Shown here one piece after another: positions 52,380 to 59,723 of a stretch of DNA of 64,000 bases. The translations under genes were made by a program, and so were the position numbers. Within the stretch, counting starts at the first letter, position 1. Every line of letters starts with the position of its first letter. The DNA is taken from contig NZ_CP159508.1 in the NCBI RefSeq assembly GCF_051131155.1, forward strand, positions 2,542,001 to 2,606,000, in the 5' to 3' direction. The stretch is from Pseudanabaena minima (GTDB lineage: Bacteria > Cyanobacteriota > Cyanobacteriia > Pseudanabaenales > Pseudanabaenaceae). Under the pieces are notes generated by a model, which was not told the origin of the DNA, searched no databases, and saw nothing but the letters and a program-made list of their open reading frames with translations.

Positions 52380-53042
52380 CTAATGCAAAATTTTAATAGC
52401 TGTACCGCGCTGTAGTAAGGGATAAATTTCATCAACATCCTTATTTTTCAAAGAGACACAGCCCAACGTCCAATTGATTTTGCGATCAATTAACCAATCT
52501 TGCCCCTTCTCCACCCCATGAATGCCAATCTCGCCACCAATGCCATCCTTTGCAGTTACTTCGCCTCTAATCTTCGCCTGCGAAAATTTGCGCCAAGAAT
52601 CTTGAGTGGGATAGTCCAACAAAATAAACTTTGACCATTCCGAATGGTAATAAAGATCTTTGATATGAAATATTCCCTCTGGTGTGCGCTTGTCCCCTTG
52701 CCTTAATTTGTCATCCTTGGGATTGCCACCCAAAACGATCGCATAGGACTTCATTGGCTTTTTTTGATAATAAACCGTCAGCTTATATTGAGATTTTTCT
52801 ACGACGATCTCGATCGCCTTTTTATCGAGCTTTTTGAGATTAATTAAATCCGCAATCTTTTTGTCTTTGTTAAGTAACTCATTGGCGGCTCTCGCGGCAC
52901 AGTCGGTAAAGCATGGCAAATGGTTAGCAAGATTAGGATTAGCGATCGCATAAATTCCTAATGAACTCGCAATCAAAGTCAGATAAATCAAGATTTTTAG
53001 CGATTTTAGCGATCGGCGATCATCTGTTTTTTGTGGCGACAT
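52380..53042 (-). CDS. L,D-transpeptidase (YkuD family), membrane-anchored
   Basis: The 220-residue protein (start ATG at 53042, preceded by GGAG 5 bases upstream; an upstream ATG at 53090 lies at the end of a hairpin) has an N-terminal membrane segment (ILIYLTLIASSLGIYAIANPNLA). A YkuD domain follows with SQYKLTVYYQKKPMKSYAIVLGG and the catalytic IGIHGVEKGQDWLIDRKINWTLGCVSLKN (H and C of the HG / GC pair). It cross-links peptidoglycan 3-3 or anchors proteins. It follows livM by a hairpin, probably on a separate transcript. Confidence 0.93.
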   Translation of the reverse strand: MSPQKTDDRRSLKSLKILIYLTLIASSLGIYAIANPNLANHLPCFTDCAARAANELLNKDKKIADLINLKKLDKKAIEIVVEKSQYKLTVYYQKKPMKSYAIVLGGNPKDDKLRQGDKRTPEGIFHIKDLYYHSEWSKFILLDYPTQDSWRKFSQAKIRGEVTAKDGIGGEIGIHGVEKGQDWLIDRKINWTLGCVSLKNKDVDEIYPLLQRGTAIKILH

Positions 53043-53059
53043 ATTGACTCCAGCATCTA

Positions 53060-53092
53060 AGTTGAAAAAATTGCTTCGCAATTTTTTCAACT
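53060..53092. terminator. Perfect hairpin between livM and the L,D-transpeptidase gene
   Basis: agttgaaaaaattgc and complement, apex ttc, overlapping the livM stop codon. It also lies just ahead of the GGAG of the next gene. Confidence 0.8.
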
Positions 53093-54038
53093 ATTTAGTT
53101 TTGGCAAATACTTTTTGTGTAGTCTGGTTACACCATTTTAGAAACTCTGGAGTAATGATCCCTTTAGGATAAAAAATTGTTCCAACCACAATCAAAACCC
53201 CAAAAATAATTAAGCGTCCATCCTTAAGAAATTGTCCCAACCATAGAGGCACACCATTAACACTGGAAAGCCCCCGCAGCACTTCAGGCAAAGCCGTTAG
53301 CAAAATCCCCCCGACTACTGGTCCCCAAAATGTGCGCGAACCACCAATTAAAACAAAAGCTAAGAAAATAATACTGGCATCAAAGGTTCCCTGACGAGCA
53401 TTCCATGTATTCAAAAAATGAGCGCTTACTGCTCCCACCATGCCCGCCAAAATCGCCGCTAAGACGAAGGCTAATACCTTGTAATAAGTGGGATTAATAC
53501 CCATCGAATCGGCAGCTAACTCATCTTCACGAATGGCAATCAACGCTCGTCCCACCCGAATCTTTTCTAGGCGATACATAAAAGCCATACTCAAGCCTAG
53601 CAAAGGCAAAGCTATCCAAAGATATTCCAAAGGTGACTGAAACGGCTGTGGAATCCCAAAAATACCAACTGCACCGCCTGTAATATCGAGATTAAGCGCA
53701 ACAACTCGCAGAATCTCTACAAAAGCAATGGTCGCGATCGCCAAATAAATTCCTCGCAATCGTAATACAGGGATTCCTAAAATTACCGCTACTAGTCCAG
53801 ATATCACACCCGCCGCTAACATTTCCAGCAATACCCACCAAACTGGCACAGTACCTGTAGCAGTTGTTAACATCTTGGTAGAGGCGATCGCGGCTATATA
53901 ACCACCTAAGGCATAAAATCCTGGTGTTGCCAATGACAACTGTCCTGCCATTAATGGCAAATAAACGGAAATTCCTAGAATTGCCCCAAAAACTGCTGAG
54001 ACAATCAAGAAGCCATAGGTATTAAAAAATTCAGCCAT
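53091..54038 (-). CDS. livM: Branched-chain amino acid ABC transporter permease, LivM-like
   Basis: The 315-residue membrane protein has about nine or ten membrane helices and LivM landmarks: ISVYLPLMAGQLSLATPGFYALGGYIAA, LRGIYLAIATIAFVEILRVV, RVGRALIAIREDELAADSMGINPTYYKVLAFVLAAILAGMVGA and GGSRTFWGPVVGGILLTALPEVL. It works with LivH, LivG and LivF in neutral amino acid uptake, including the cyanobacterial N-II/Nat type system. The gene is on the same strand as livG but separated by two unrelated genes. Confidence 0.93.
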   Translation of the reverse strand: MAEFFNTYGFLIVSAVFGAILGISVYLPLMAGQLSLATPGFYALGGYIAAIASTKMLTTATGTVPVWWVLLEMLAAGVISGLVAVILGIPVLRLRGIYLAIATIAFVEILRVVALNLDITGGAVGIFGIPQPFQSPLEYLWIALPLLGLSMAFMYRLEKIRVGRALIAIREDELAADSMGINPTYYKVLAFVLAAILAGMVGAVSAHFLNTWNARQGTFDASIIFLAFVLIGGSRTFWGPVVGGILLTALPEVLRGLSSVNGVPLWLGQFLKDGRLIIFGVLIVVGTIFYPKGIITPEFLKWCNQTTQKVFAKTK

Positions 54039-54146
54039 CGTTTAGATTCAGATTGTTGTTTCAAGGCTAGCTTTGCTATCCCTTTAAAAAGTACCGCAAA
54101 AATATAGTAATTCTTGTGTAGATATTCAAACTCAAGCAATAGTGGT

Positions 54147-54208
54147 GCAGCGCGAAGCGCTGCAAGAGTAATGGCGGCGCTTTGCGCCGCCATTACGCCG
54201 CCATTACT
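54147..54208. repeat. Cluster of short hairpins upstream of livM
   Basis: gcagcgc-gaa-gcgctgc is followed by taatggcggcgc-ttt-gcgccgccatta and a partial repeat of its right arm. A spurious reading frame (54005-54283) comes from this repeat. Confidence 0.7.
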
Positions 54209-54735
54209 ATTTTGGTTCTTAATTTTTCCGAAGAACCAAACAATGCAATTTTTTTGATAAGTCTGATCAGTAAGTAGGCACAATTATATAAAATTCAAAG
54301 CTCTGCGTAGCAGTCTGCACAAGTCTTTGAATCTAATTTTGAGTGACATCGCAATGCGTAGCAGACTTTTGATAAACCTAATGTTCACAGTGATAATCGC
54401 TTTAAAAAAGCAACCTTAGATTTAAACCATTGCATTAATTAGTTATCATTAGTCAATAAGCAGCAAGGTCTTAAGAGATTATTAAGAATTTTTGCAAAAT
54501 TGTCTAATCTCAAGCTACGAGCATCATGCGATCGCCGTCTCGAGAGTAGTGTTTTTTAAGCTAGCCTAGGCTAATCTAAAAAGCTCAAAGTCAATCTCAC
54601 CTAAGTTTTGTAGTTTTAATAGTCATCGACAAATTAAAACTACTCCATCAACAAATACCAACCCTTAACGTAAATCTTTAACGCAAGATTTTTACGCACA
54701 CCTTTTTCACTATCAAATTCTAGAGAGTACAAACA
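54209..54735 (+). promoter_or_regulatory. 527-bp leader of guaB3, no gene seen
   Basis: AT-rich sequence without a convincing reading frame. Two imperfect direct repeats occur (ctctgcgtagcagtctgca and cgcaatgcgtagcagactt). A promoter must lie here, but I cannot place it. Confidence 0.4.
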
Positions 54736-55899
54736 GTGGACATTCAAATTGGGCGCGGTAAAACTGCACGCAGAGCCTATGGCATCGACGAAATTGCATT
54801 AGTACCAGGAGGGAAAACCCTCGATCCCAACGTTGCCGATACATTTTGGGAAGTTGGGGGAATTCGTCGCGAAATTCCGATCATTGCTAGTGCAATGGAT
54901 GGGGTTGTCGATGTTGGTATGGCAGTTAAACTTTCAGATTTAGGTGCATTGGGTGTCATCAACCTTGACGGTATCCAAACTCGATATGACAATCCCACAC
55001 CAATCTTAGAAAAAATTGCCTCTGTGGGTGTGACTGAGTTTGTCTCACTTATGCAAGAGCTTTATGCCGAACCCGTAAAGCCTGAACTTATCCAAAAACG
55101 CATCCGTGAAATCAAAGAAAAAGGTGGTATTGCCTGTGCTAGCAGCATTCCTGTAAATGCCTTTAAATATGGTGCGATCGCTGCCGAAGCTGGTTGTGAC
55201 CTCTTCTTTTTGCAATCCACAGTAGTTTCCACCACTCACATCGCCGCCGAAGGACTTGTCTCCCTCGACCTTGCAAAATTCTGCAAAGAAATGCCGATCC
55301 CCGTACTCATGGGTAATTGCGTTACTTATGATGTCACCCTCGAACTTTTAAGAGCAGGAGCCGCAGGTGTACTCGTTGGCATCGGACCTGGAGCTGCCTG
55401 TACATCTAGAGGTGTACTTGGGGTGGGCATTCCTCAAGCCACAGCCGTTGCTGACTGTGCTGCCGCCCGTGAAGACTTTTTTAAAGAAACTGGCAAATAC
55501 GTGCCAATCATTGCCGATGGCGGCTTGATTACAGGCGGTGACATCTGTAAATTGATCGCCTGTGGCGCTGATGCCGTAATGATCGGCTCACCATTTGCTA
55601 GAGCTAAAGAAGCTCCTGGTCGTGGCTTTCACTGGGGAATGGCAACACCTAGCCCAGTCCTACCTCGCGGAACCCGTATTCGTGTTGGCACAACAGGCTC
55701 CCTAGAGCAAATTTTGCGCGGTCCTGCGGGACTAGATGACGGAACACATAACCTTTTGGGCGCACTCAAAACCAGCATGGGCACATTAGGAGCAGGGACA
55801 ATCCGAGAAATGCAACAGGTTGAAGTAGTCATTGCGCCTTCACTTTTAACCGAGGGCAAAGTTTACCAAAAAGCACAACAGCTTGGAATGGGTAAATAA
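54736..55899 (+). CDS. guaB3: GuaB3-type IMP dehydrogenase family protein
   Basis: The 387-residue TIM-barrel enzyme belongs to the IMPDH/GMP reductase superfamily. It has the family's active-site loop around IGPGAACTSRGVLGVGIPQATAVADCA (C in the substrate-binding segment), the IIADGGLITGGDICKLIACGADAVMIGSPFARAKEAPG phosphate-binding part and no CBS domains. It starts with GTG (54736). This type is widespread in cyanobacteria and actinobacteria, where it has been called a putative IMP dehydrogenase; published work on a Synechocystis homologue indicates GMP reductase-like activity, as far as I recall. The cell also needs a separate GuaB. A clear terminator follows. Confidence 0.94.
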   Translation: MDIQIGRGKTARRAYGIDEIALVPGGKTLDPNVADTFWEVGGIRREIPIIASAMDGVVDVGMAVKLSDLGALGVINLDGIQTRYDNPTPILEKIASVGVTEFVSLMQELYAEPVKPELIQKRIREIKEKGGIACASSIPVNAFKYGAIAAEAGCDLFFLQSTVVSTTHIAAEGLVSLDLAKFCKEMPIPVLMGNCVTYDVTLELLRAGAAGVLVGIGPGAACTSRGVLGVGIPQATAVADCAAAREDFFKETGKYVPIIADGGLITGGDICKLIACGADAVMIGSPFARAKEAPGRGFHWGMATPSPVLPRGTRIRVGTTGSLEQILRGPAGLDDGTHNLLGALKTSMGTLGAGTIREMQQVEVVIAPSLLTEGKVYQKAQQLGMGK

Positions 55900-55936
55900 A
55901 ATAATAAAAGGCTCGCAAAGCGAGCCTTTTATTATT
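55900..55936 (+). terminator. Terminator hairpin of guaB3
   Basis: aataataaaaggctcgc and complement with apex aaa, followed by T residues. Confidence 0.88.
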
Positions 55937-55977
55937 TAGCAGATTAATATAATTTAGGTATTATCAAAAAACCTAAT

Positions 55978-56355
55978 ATGCCAAAAATTTTGCTGGTAGA
56001 AGATAATGAAATGAATCGCGATATGCTATCGCGAAGATTAATGCGTCGGGGGTTTGAAGTTATCGCTGCTACTGATGGCGAATTGGGTGTCAAAATTGCC
56101 GAAACTGAACTCCCCGATTTAATTGTGATGGATATGAGTCTGCCGATTCTGGATGGATGGGAAGCAACAAAGCGCTTGAAGCAAATAACTGCAACTCAAA
56201 ATATTCCAATTATTGGTTGTTCAGCCCATGCGATGGTAGGCGATCGCGAAAGAGGCATCGAAGCAGGTTGTGATGATTACGACACTAAGCCGATTGAATT
56301 TGCAAGGTTATTGGGGAAAATTGAAAATTTATTGAAAATATATGCCAGAACCTAA
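55978..56355 (+). CDS. Single-domain response regulator
   Basis: The 125-residue receiver domain has PKILLVEDNEMNRDMLSRRL, phosphoacceptor aspartate in LIVMDMSLPILDGW, threonine/serine switch IIGCSAHAM and lysine in DYDTKPIEF. It overlaps the next regulator by 14 bases, so the three regulators at 55978-58097 form one operon. ERGIEAGCDDYDTKPIEFARLL recalls the DivK-like group. No kinase is encoded nearby. The name and stimulus cannot be inferred. Confidence 0.93.
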   Translation: MPKILLVEDNEMNRDMLSRRLMRRGFEVIAATDGELGVKIAETELPDLIVMDMSLPILDGWEATKRLKQITATQNIPIIGCSAHAMVGDRERGIEAGCDDYDTKPIEFARLLGKIENLLKIYART

Positions 56356-57352
56356 TGAATCTAATTTATTAATTGTTGATGATGATCAAATGAATCGCGA
56401 AATTCTTTGTCGTCACTTAAAGAATTTAGGATATGCAAATATAACTTTGGCGGAAAGTGGTCAAATCGGACTAGAAATAGTTGCCACACAGCCGATTGAT
56501 TTGATCCTGCTGGATATGATGATGCCAGTAATGAATGGTTTAGAAATGCTGAATCATCTTAAAGAAAATTATCAATGGCGCGTAATTCCTGTAATTATTA
56601 TTTCTGCATTAGATGAAAAAGAAATGATGTTGGCTTGTATTCAAAAGGGGGCGGAAGATTATTTAATCAAGCCTTATGATCGAGTTCTGCTTAAAGCCAG
56701 AGTAAGTGCCTGTTTAGAGAAGAAAATATTACATGATCGCGAAGTCTTAAATAATCAAAAACTAGAAGCCGCTTATAAGGAACTAGCAATTGCTTATCAC
56801 GAGCTAGAAGTTGTTAAAAATGAGTTGGAAGCCTTGTCCCATCGTGATGGATTGACCGGCATTGCTAACCGCCGCTACTTTGATACAGTTCTAGAAAGAG
56901 AATGGAATGCAGCGCATAGAGAAAAGAAATGTCTCTCACTCATATTATTTGATATAGACTATTTTAAGAAATATAATGATACCTATGGGCATCTAGCGGG
57001 AGATGACTGTCTATGTCAGGTGGCGATCGCTGCTTCACGGGCTATCAAGCGTCCAAGAGACACATTAGCAAGGTATGGAGGTGAAGAGTTTGCAGTAATC
57101 TTACCTGACACTGATGCACCAGGAGCAGAGTTTTGTGCAAACCAAATTCGTTTTGCTATTGAAAATCTTCATATAAGTCATAGTTCTTCTCAAATAAACT
57201 CCTATGTTACGGCTAGTTTAGGACTTACAACTATCAGCCCTCATACCCAAATTTCCACATCTCAACAACTAATTAAAGAAGCCGATTTAGCGCTTTATCA
57301 AGCAAAGCACGAGGGTAGAAATCGCGTTAAAGTATGGACAACAAACGGATAA
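56342..57352 (+). CDS. Response regulator with GGDEF domain (diguanylate cyclase)
   Basis: The 336-residue protein has a receiver domain (LLIVDDDQMNREILCRHL, aspartate in ILLDMMMPVMNGL, K in YLIKPYDRV), a coiled-coil linker (NNQKLEAAYKELAIAYHELEVVKNELEAL) and a GGDEF domain (SHRDGLTGIANRRYFD to RYGGEEFAVILP). The GGEEF active site is intact, and RPRD five residues upstream (RPRDTLARYGGEEF) fits the inhibitory I-site. It should make c-di-GMP under phosphorylation control. It overlaps the preceding regulator by 14 bases and is followed by the third regulator after 19 bases. Confidence 0.94.
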   Translation: MPEPNESNLLIVDDDQMNREILCRHLKNLGYANITLAESGQIGLEIVATQPIDLILLDMMMPVMNGLEMLNHLKENYQWRVIPVIIISALDEKEMMLACIQKGAEDYLIKPYDRVLLKARVSACLEKKILHDREVLNNQKLEAAYKELAIAYHELEVVKNELEALSHRDGLTGIANRRYFDTVLEREWNAAHREKKCLSLILFDIDYFKKYNDTYGHLAGDDCLCQVAIAASRAIKRPRDTLARYGGEEFAVILPDTDAPGAEFCANQIRFAIENLHISHSSSQINSYVTASLGLTTISPHTQISTSQQLIKEADLALYQAKHEGRNRVKVWTTNG

Positions 57353-57371
57353 TCAAAAACGGGTGGTAAAA

Positions 57372-58097
57372 ATGGGAATCCCAAGTTTTCAAGTATTGAT
57401 CGTCGATGATAACGAAATAAATCGCGATATGCTTGCCAGACGCTTGCATAGAAGAGATTTCAATTTATCAATGGCTGCTAATGGACGCGAAGCTTTGTCA
57501 ATGATTCAGGCTAATCTCTATGATTTGATTTTACTCGACATCATGATGCCTGAAATTGATGGATATGCAGTTCTCAAATACTTGAAAAAAGACGCACGAT
57601 TACGGGATATTCCTGTAATTATGATTTCAGCGATTGAGGAAATGGATAGCGTCATGAAATGTATGGAAATTGGTGCTGATGACTATCTTACCAAGCCATT
57701 TGATCCTGAGATGTTAAAAGCAGCCGTTAATCGTTGTCTGCCTAATAAGGGACAGCCTTTAAATACGCCAACAGTTCCCAATCACCCAGTTTCTGGATTA
57801 TCTAGTCCCAGTTTTGGTGATCCCAATGCACAAATATCAGAGTTCAAATTACCAGAAGACACAACCCGTGGCACATCCACTAATTCAATTAGCCTTGATG
57901 ATGTTGTCCATCGCATTATGCAAACAGGGATGATTAGTCGTAAAGGCTATTTATATTTTAGTAAAGCGATTTTCAATTCTTTATTTGAGAACTCAGGCTT
58001 AACGGATCAAGAAGTTTACCAAATTCACTCTGTATTTGATGCTATTCAATCAGGGAGAATTAAGGTAGTTGATTCCAATCTTCCTAGCAAACTTTAA
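57372..58097 (+). CDS. Response regulator with unassigned C-terminal domain
   Basis: The 241-residue protein starts with a receiver domain (VLIVDDNEINRDMLARRL, LILLDIMMPEIDGY, VMISAIEEM, YLTKPFDPEML). The last 115 residues, after a Pro/Ser-rich linker (NTPTVPNHPVSGLSSPSF), contain SLDDVVHRIMQTGMISRKGYLYFSKAIFNSLFENSGLTDQEVYQIHSVFDAIQSGRIKVVD. This resembles an EF-hand-free helical module that I cannot name. The ATG at 57372 is preferred to a GTG 9 bases upstream. It is the third gene in the operon after the GGDEF regulator. Confidence 0.9.
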   Translation: MGIPSFQVLIVDDNEINRDMLARRLHRRDFNLSMAANGREALSMIQANLYDLILLDIMMPEIDGYAVLKYLKKDARLRDIPVIMISAIEEMDSVMKCMEIGADDYLTKPFDPEMLKAAVNRCLPNKGQPLNTPTVPNHPVSGLSSPSFGDPNAQISEFKLPEDTTRGTSTNSISLDDVVHRIMQTGMISRKGYLYFSKAIFNSLFENSGLTDQEVYQIHSVFDAIQSGRIKVVDSNLPSKL

Positions 58098-58102
58098 TAC
58101 CA

Positions 58103-58153
58103 AAATTCCATAGAGAGTTTCGGTGCAAAGCACCAAAACTCTCTATGGAATTT
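58103..58153. terminator. Inverted repeat between convergent regulator genes
   Basis: aaattccatagagagttt and its complement, with inner ggtgc-aaa-gcacc. It probably terminates both the 55978-58097 operon and the NarL-type gene. Confidence 0.8.
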
Positions 58154-58161
58154 ACAATCAG

Positions 58162-58803
58162 TTACGAATAGTTAAGAATCGAAGTAACTAAGATCGCAAT
58201 CTGAGTTCTGTTTCGTAAATTTAGCTGGCTCAAAATATTGGTAATGTGATTTTTGACAGTTCTTGTGGATATGTAAAGCTGATTAGCAATTTCCTCATTA
58301 TTTGCGCCAGTGGCGATTAATTTTACTATTTGCTGCTCTCTAGGAGTGAGCTTATCCCAATCAGTTGTAGATACTTCCGCAATCTCAGGGATTCGGGCAA
58401 TTACCTTTCGACCTAAGTTTAAGTCTAAGTGCATATAGCCTCGATAGACAGCCTGAATTGCAAATGATAATTCTTCGGGAGACGTATTCTTTAAGATATA
58501 TCCTGATGCTCCATATTTCAAAGCTTGTGAAACATATTCTTCTGTATCATCAACGGTGAGAATGAGGACTTTTGTTTCGGGGAAGCGATCGCAAATTTGT
58601 TTAGTTGCTTCCACTCCATCCATAAGTGGCATTTGGATATCCATGAGAACAACATCTGGCTGGAGGTTCTCTACTTGGGCGATCGCTAAATTTCCATTTT
58701 CGGCTTCTCCAACAATTTCCAAAGAAGATTCATCGCCAAGAGAAATCTTCAGAGCGCGACGAATAAATGCATGATCGTCAACAAGTAAAATGCGGATTTT
58801 CAT
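58162..58803 (-). CDS. NarL/FixJ-type response regulator
   Basis: The 213-residue regulator joins a receiver domain (MKIRILLVDDHAFIRRALKISL, D in DVVLMDIQMPLMDGV, VLILTVDDTEEY, K in ASGYILKNTSPEEL) to a LuxR-type DNA-binding domain (KLTPREQQIVKLIATGANNEEIANQLYISTRTVKNHITNILSQLNLRNRTQIAIL). It should bind DNA when phosphorylated. It is convergent with the regulator operon and has no neighbouring kinase. The two-hairpin element copy D lies in its leader. Confidence 0.95.
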   Translation of the reverse strand: MKIRILLVDDHAFIRRALKISLGDESSLEIVGEAENGNLAIAQVENLQPDVVLMDIQMPLMDGVEATKQICDRFPETKVLILTVDDTEEYVSQALKYGASGYILKNTSPEELSFAIQAVYRGYMHLDLNLGRKVIARIPEIAEVSTTDWDKLTPREQQIVKLIATGANNEEIANQLYISTRTVKNHITNILSQLNLRNRTQIAILVTSILNYS

Positions 58804-58855
58804 GGGAATTACCTATGCTTTGGGCGATCGCTCTGCACTCAAGTACTCATCCCAA

Positions 58856-58946
58856 TTCACGAAAGTGTGGCAACACTTTTGTGGATTACAAACCAAACCC
58901 AGTAAGGGTTTTCAAAACACAAAATGGCTACGCCATTTTGTGTTTT
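58856..58946. repeat. Two-hairpin element, copy D
   Basis: Decayed hairpin ttcacgaaagtgtggcaaca-type, spacer aaaccaaacccagtaagggt, then hairpin aaaacacaaaatggc with apex tac. Same orientation as copy A. It lies in the 428-base gap 58804-59231, which contains no gene. Confidence 0.85.
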
Positions 58947-58969
58947 GGGATCAAGTACGAGTTAAAAGC

Positions 58970-59065
58970 GCAAACCAGTTTCAACGGGTTAATTAGAAGT
59001 ATTCTTCAGTCTGCTGAAACAGGCTTGAGCTTTTAGACAAGAGCTTGAGTTCTTGGTTTATTTGT
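58970..59065. repeat. Copy of the TTAGGACT repeat (reverse orientation, eroded ends)
   Basis: Read in reverse: aataaaccaagaactcaag, then ctaaaagctcaag and later ttaattaacccgttgaaac. This is colinear with 31982-32100. The outer TTAGGACT ends are not recognisable. Confidence 0.65.
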
Positions 59066-59188
59066 GCAGATTGGTATTATCTTAAATTAGCTGTTTATAT
59101 AGTAACGAACAAGTAGCGATAGTCCTAGTTTTGGTTGGGACTAAAGTACTAGTAAAATCAGGACTTAGTCTTCATGTGTAATTTCCAC

Positions 59189-59219
59189 CTCAGTTCTAGG
59201 ATGAAAATGTAGAACTGAG
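59189..59219 (+). promoter_or_regulatory. Stem-loop directly before a response regulator start
   Basis: ctcagttcta and tagaactgag form a perfect 10-base stem around an 11-base loop, ending 12 bases before the ATG at 59232. It could mask the ribosome site or bind a regulator. It does not share the GC-nnn-GC apex. Confidence 0.5.
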
Positions 59220-59231
59220 AGGGTTTCTCCG

Positions 59232-59600
59232 ATGTCCAAAATTCTTGTTGTTGAAGATAGTAAAACGCAGAGAGAAATGATGGCTAATTTACTTCAAAGC
59301 AATCAGTTTGAAGTTGTGACTGCGAAGAATGGGGTGGAAGCGATCTCCCAAGCTGAGTTGTTACATCCTGATCTCGCAATTTTAGATATTGTCATGCCTG
59401 AAATGAATGGCTATGACCTTTGTCGGAAACTAAGAGAGAATCCTGAAACGAAGAATATCAGCATCATCATATGCTCGTCTAAATCTACCAAAGCTGATCG
59501 CCATTGGGGATATCGGCAAGGGGCAAATGCTTATATTGGCAAGCCTTTCCTCCCAGAGGAATTGATGGACACAGTAAAGACTTTATTGAGAATATCGTAG
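59232..59600 (+). CDS. Single-domain response regulator (PilH/CheY-like)
   Basis: The 122-residue receiver has SKILVVEDSKTQREMMANLLQ, the phosphoacceptor aspartate in LAILDIVMPEMNGYDL, serine switch IIICSSKSTKADR and lysine in YIGKPFLPEEL. The GANAYIGKPF and RHWGYRQ wording is like PilH regulators of twitching motility or phototaxis. No chemotaxis kinase is nearby, so the pathway is open. A small stem-loop precedes its start codon. Confidence 0.92.
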   Translation: MSKILVVEDSKTQREMMANLLQSNQFEVVTAKNGVEAISQAELLHPDLAILDIVMPEMNGYDLCRKLRENPETKNISIIICSSKSTKADRHWGYRQGANAYIGKPFLPEELMDTVKTLLRIS

Positions 59601-59723
59601 GGCGAGACTTGTCTACCCTACCTTCGATCTTTTCGTATTAAGATAAGACTTACGCAGTATCCCTACACTCAAAGGTGATGCTCAAAGCTCAAATGTAATC
59701 CACGAAAAGTAATAGAGATTAAC

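Noticed and set aside
54005..54283. 92-codon open frame upstream of livM
   Set aside because: It is made of the hairpin cluster at 54147-54208 and overlaps the livM start; no family resemblance.
58767..59036. Two open frames in the gap before the PilH-like gene
   Set aside because: They read through the two-hairpin element copy D and the TTAGGACT repeat; the peptides (for example KWLRHFVF) recur wherever that repeat is translated.
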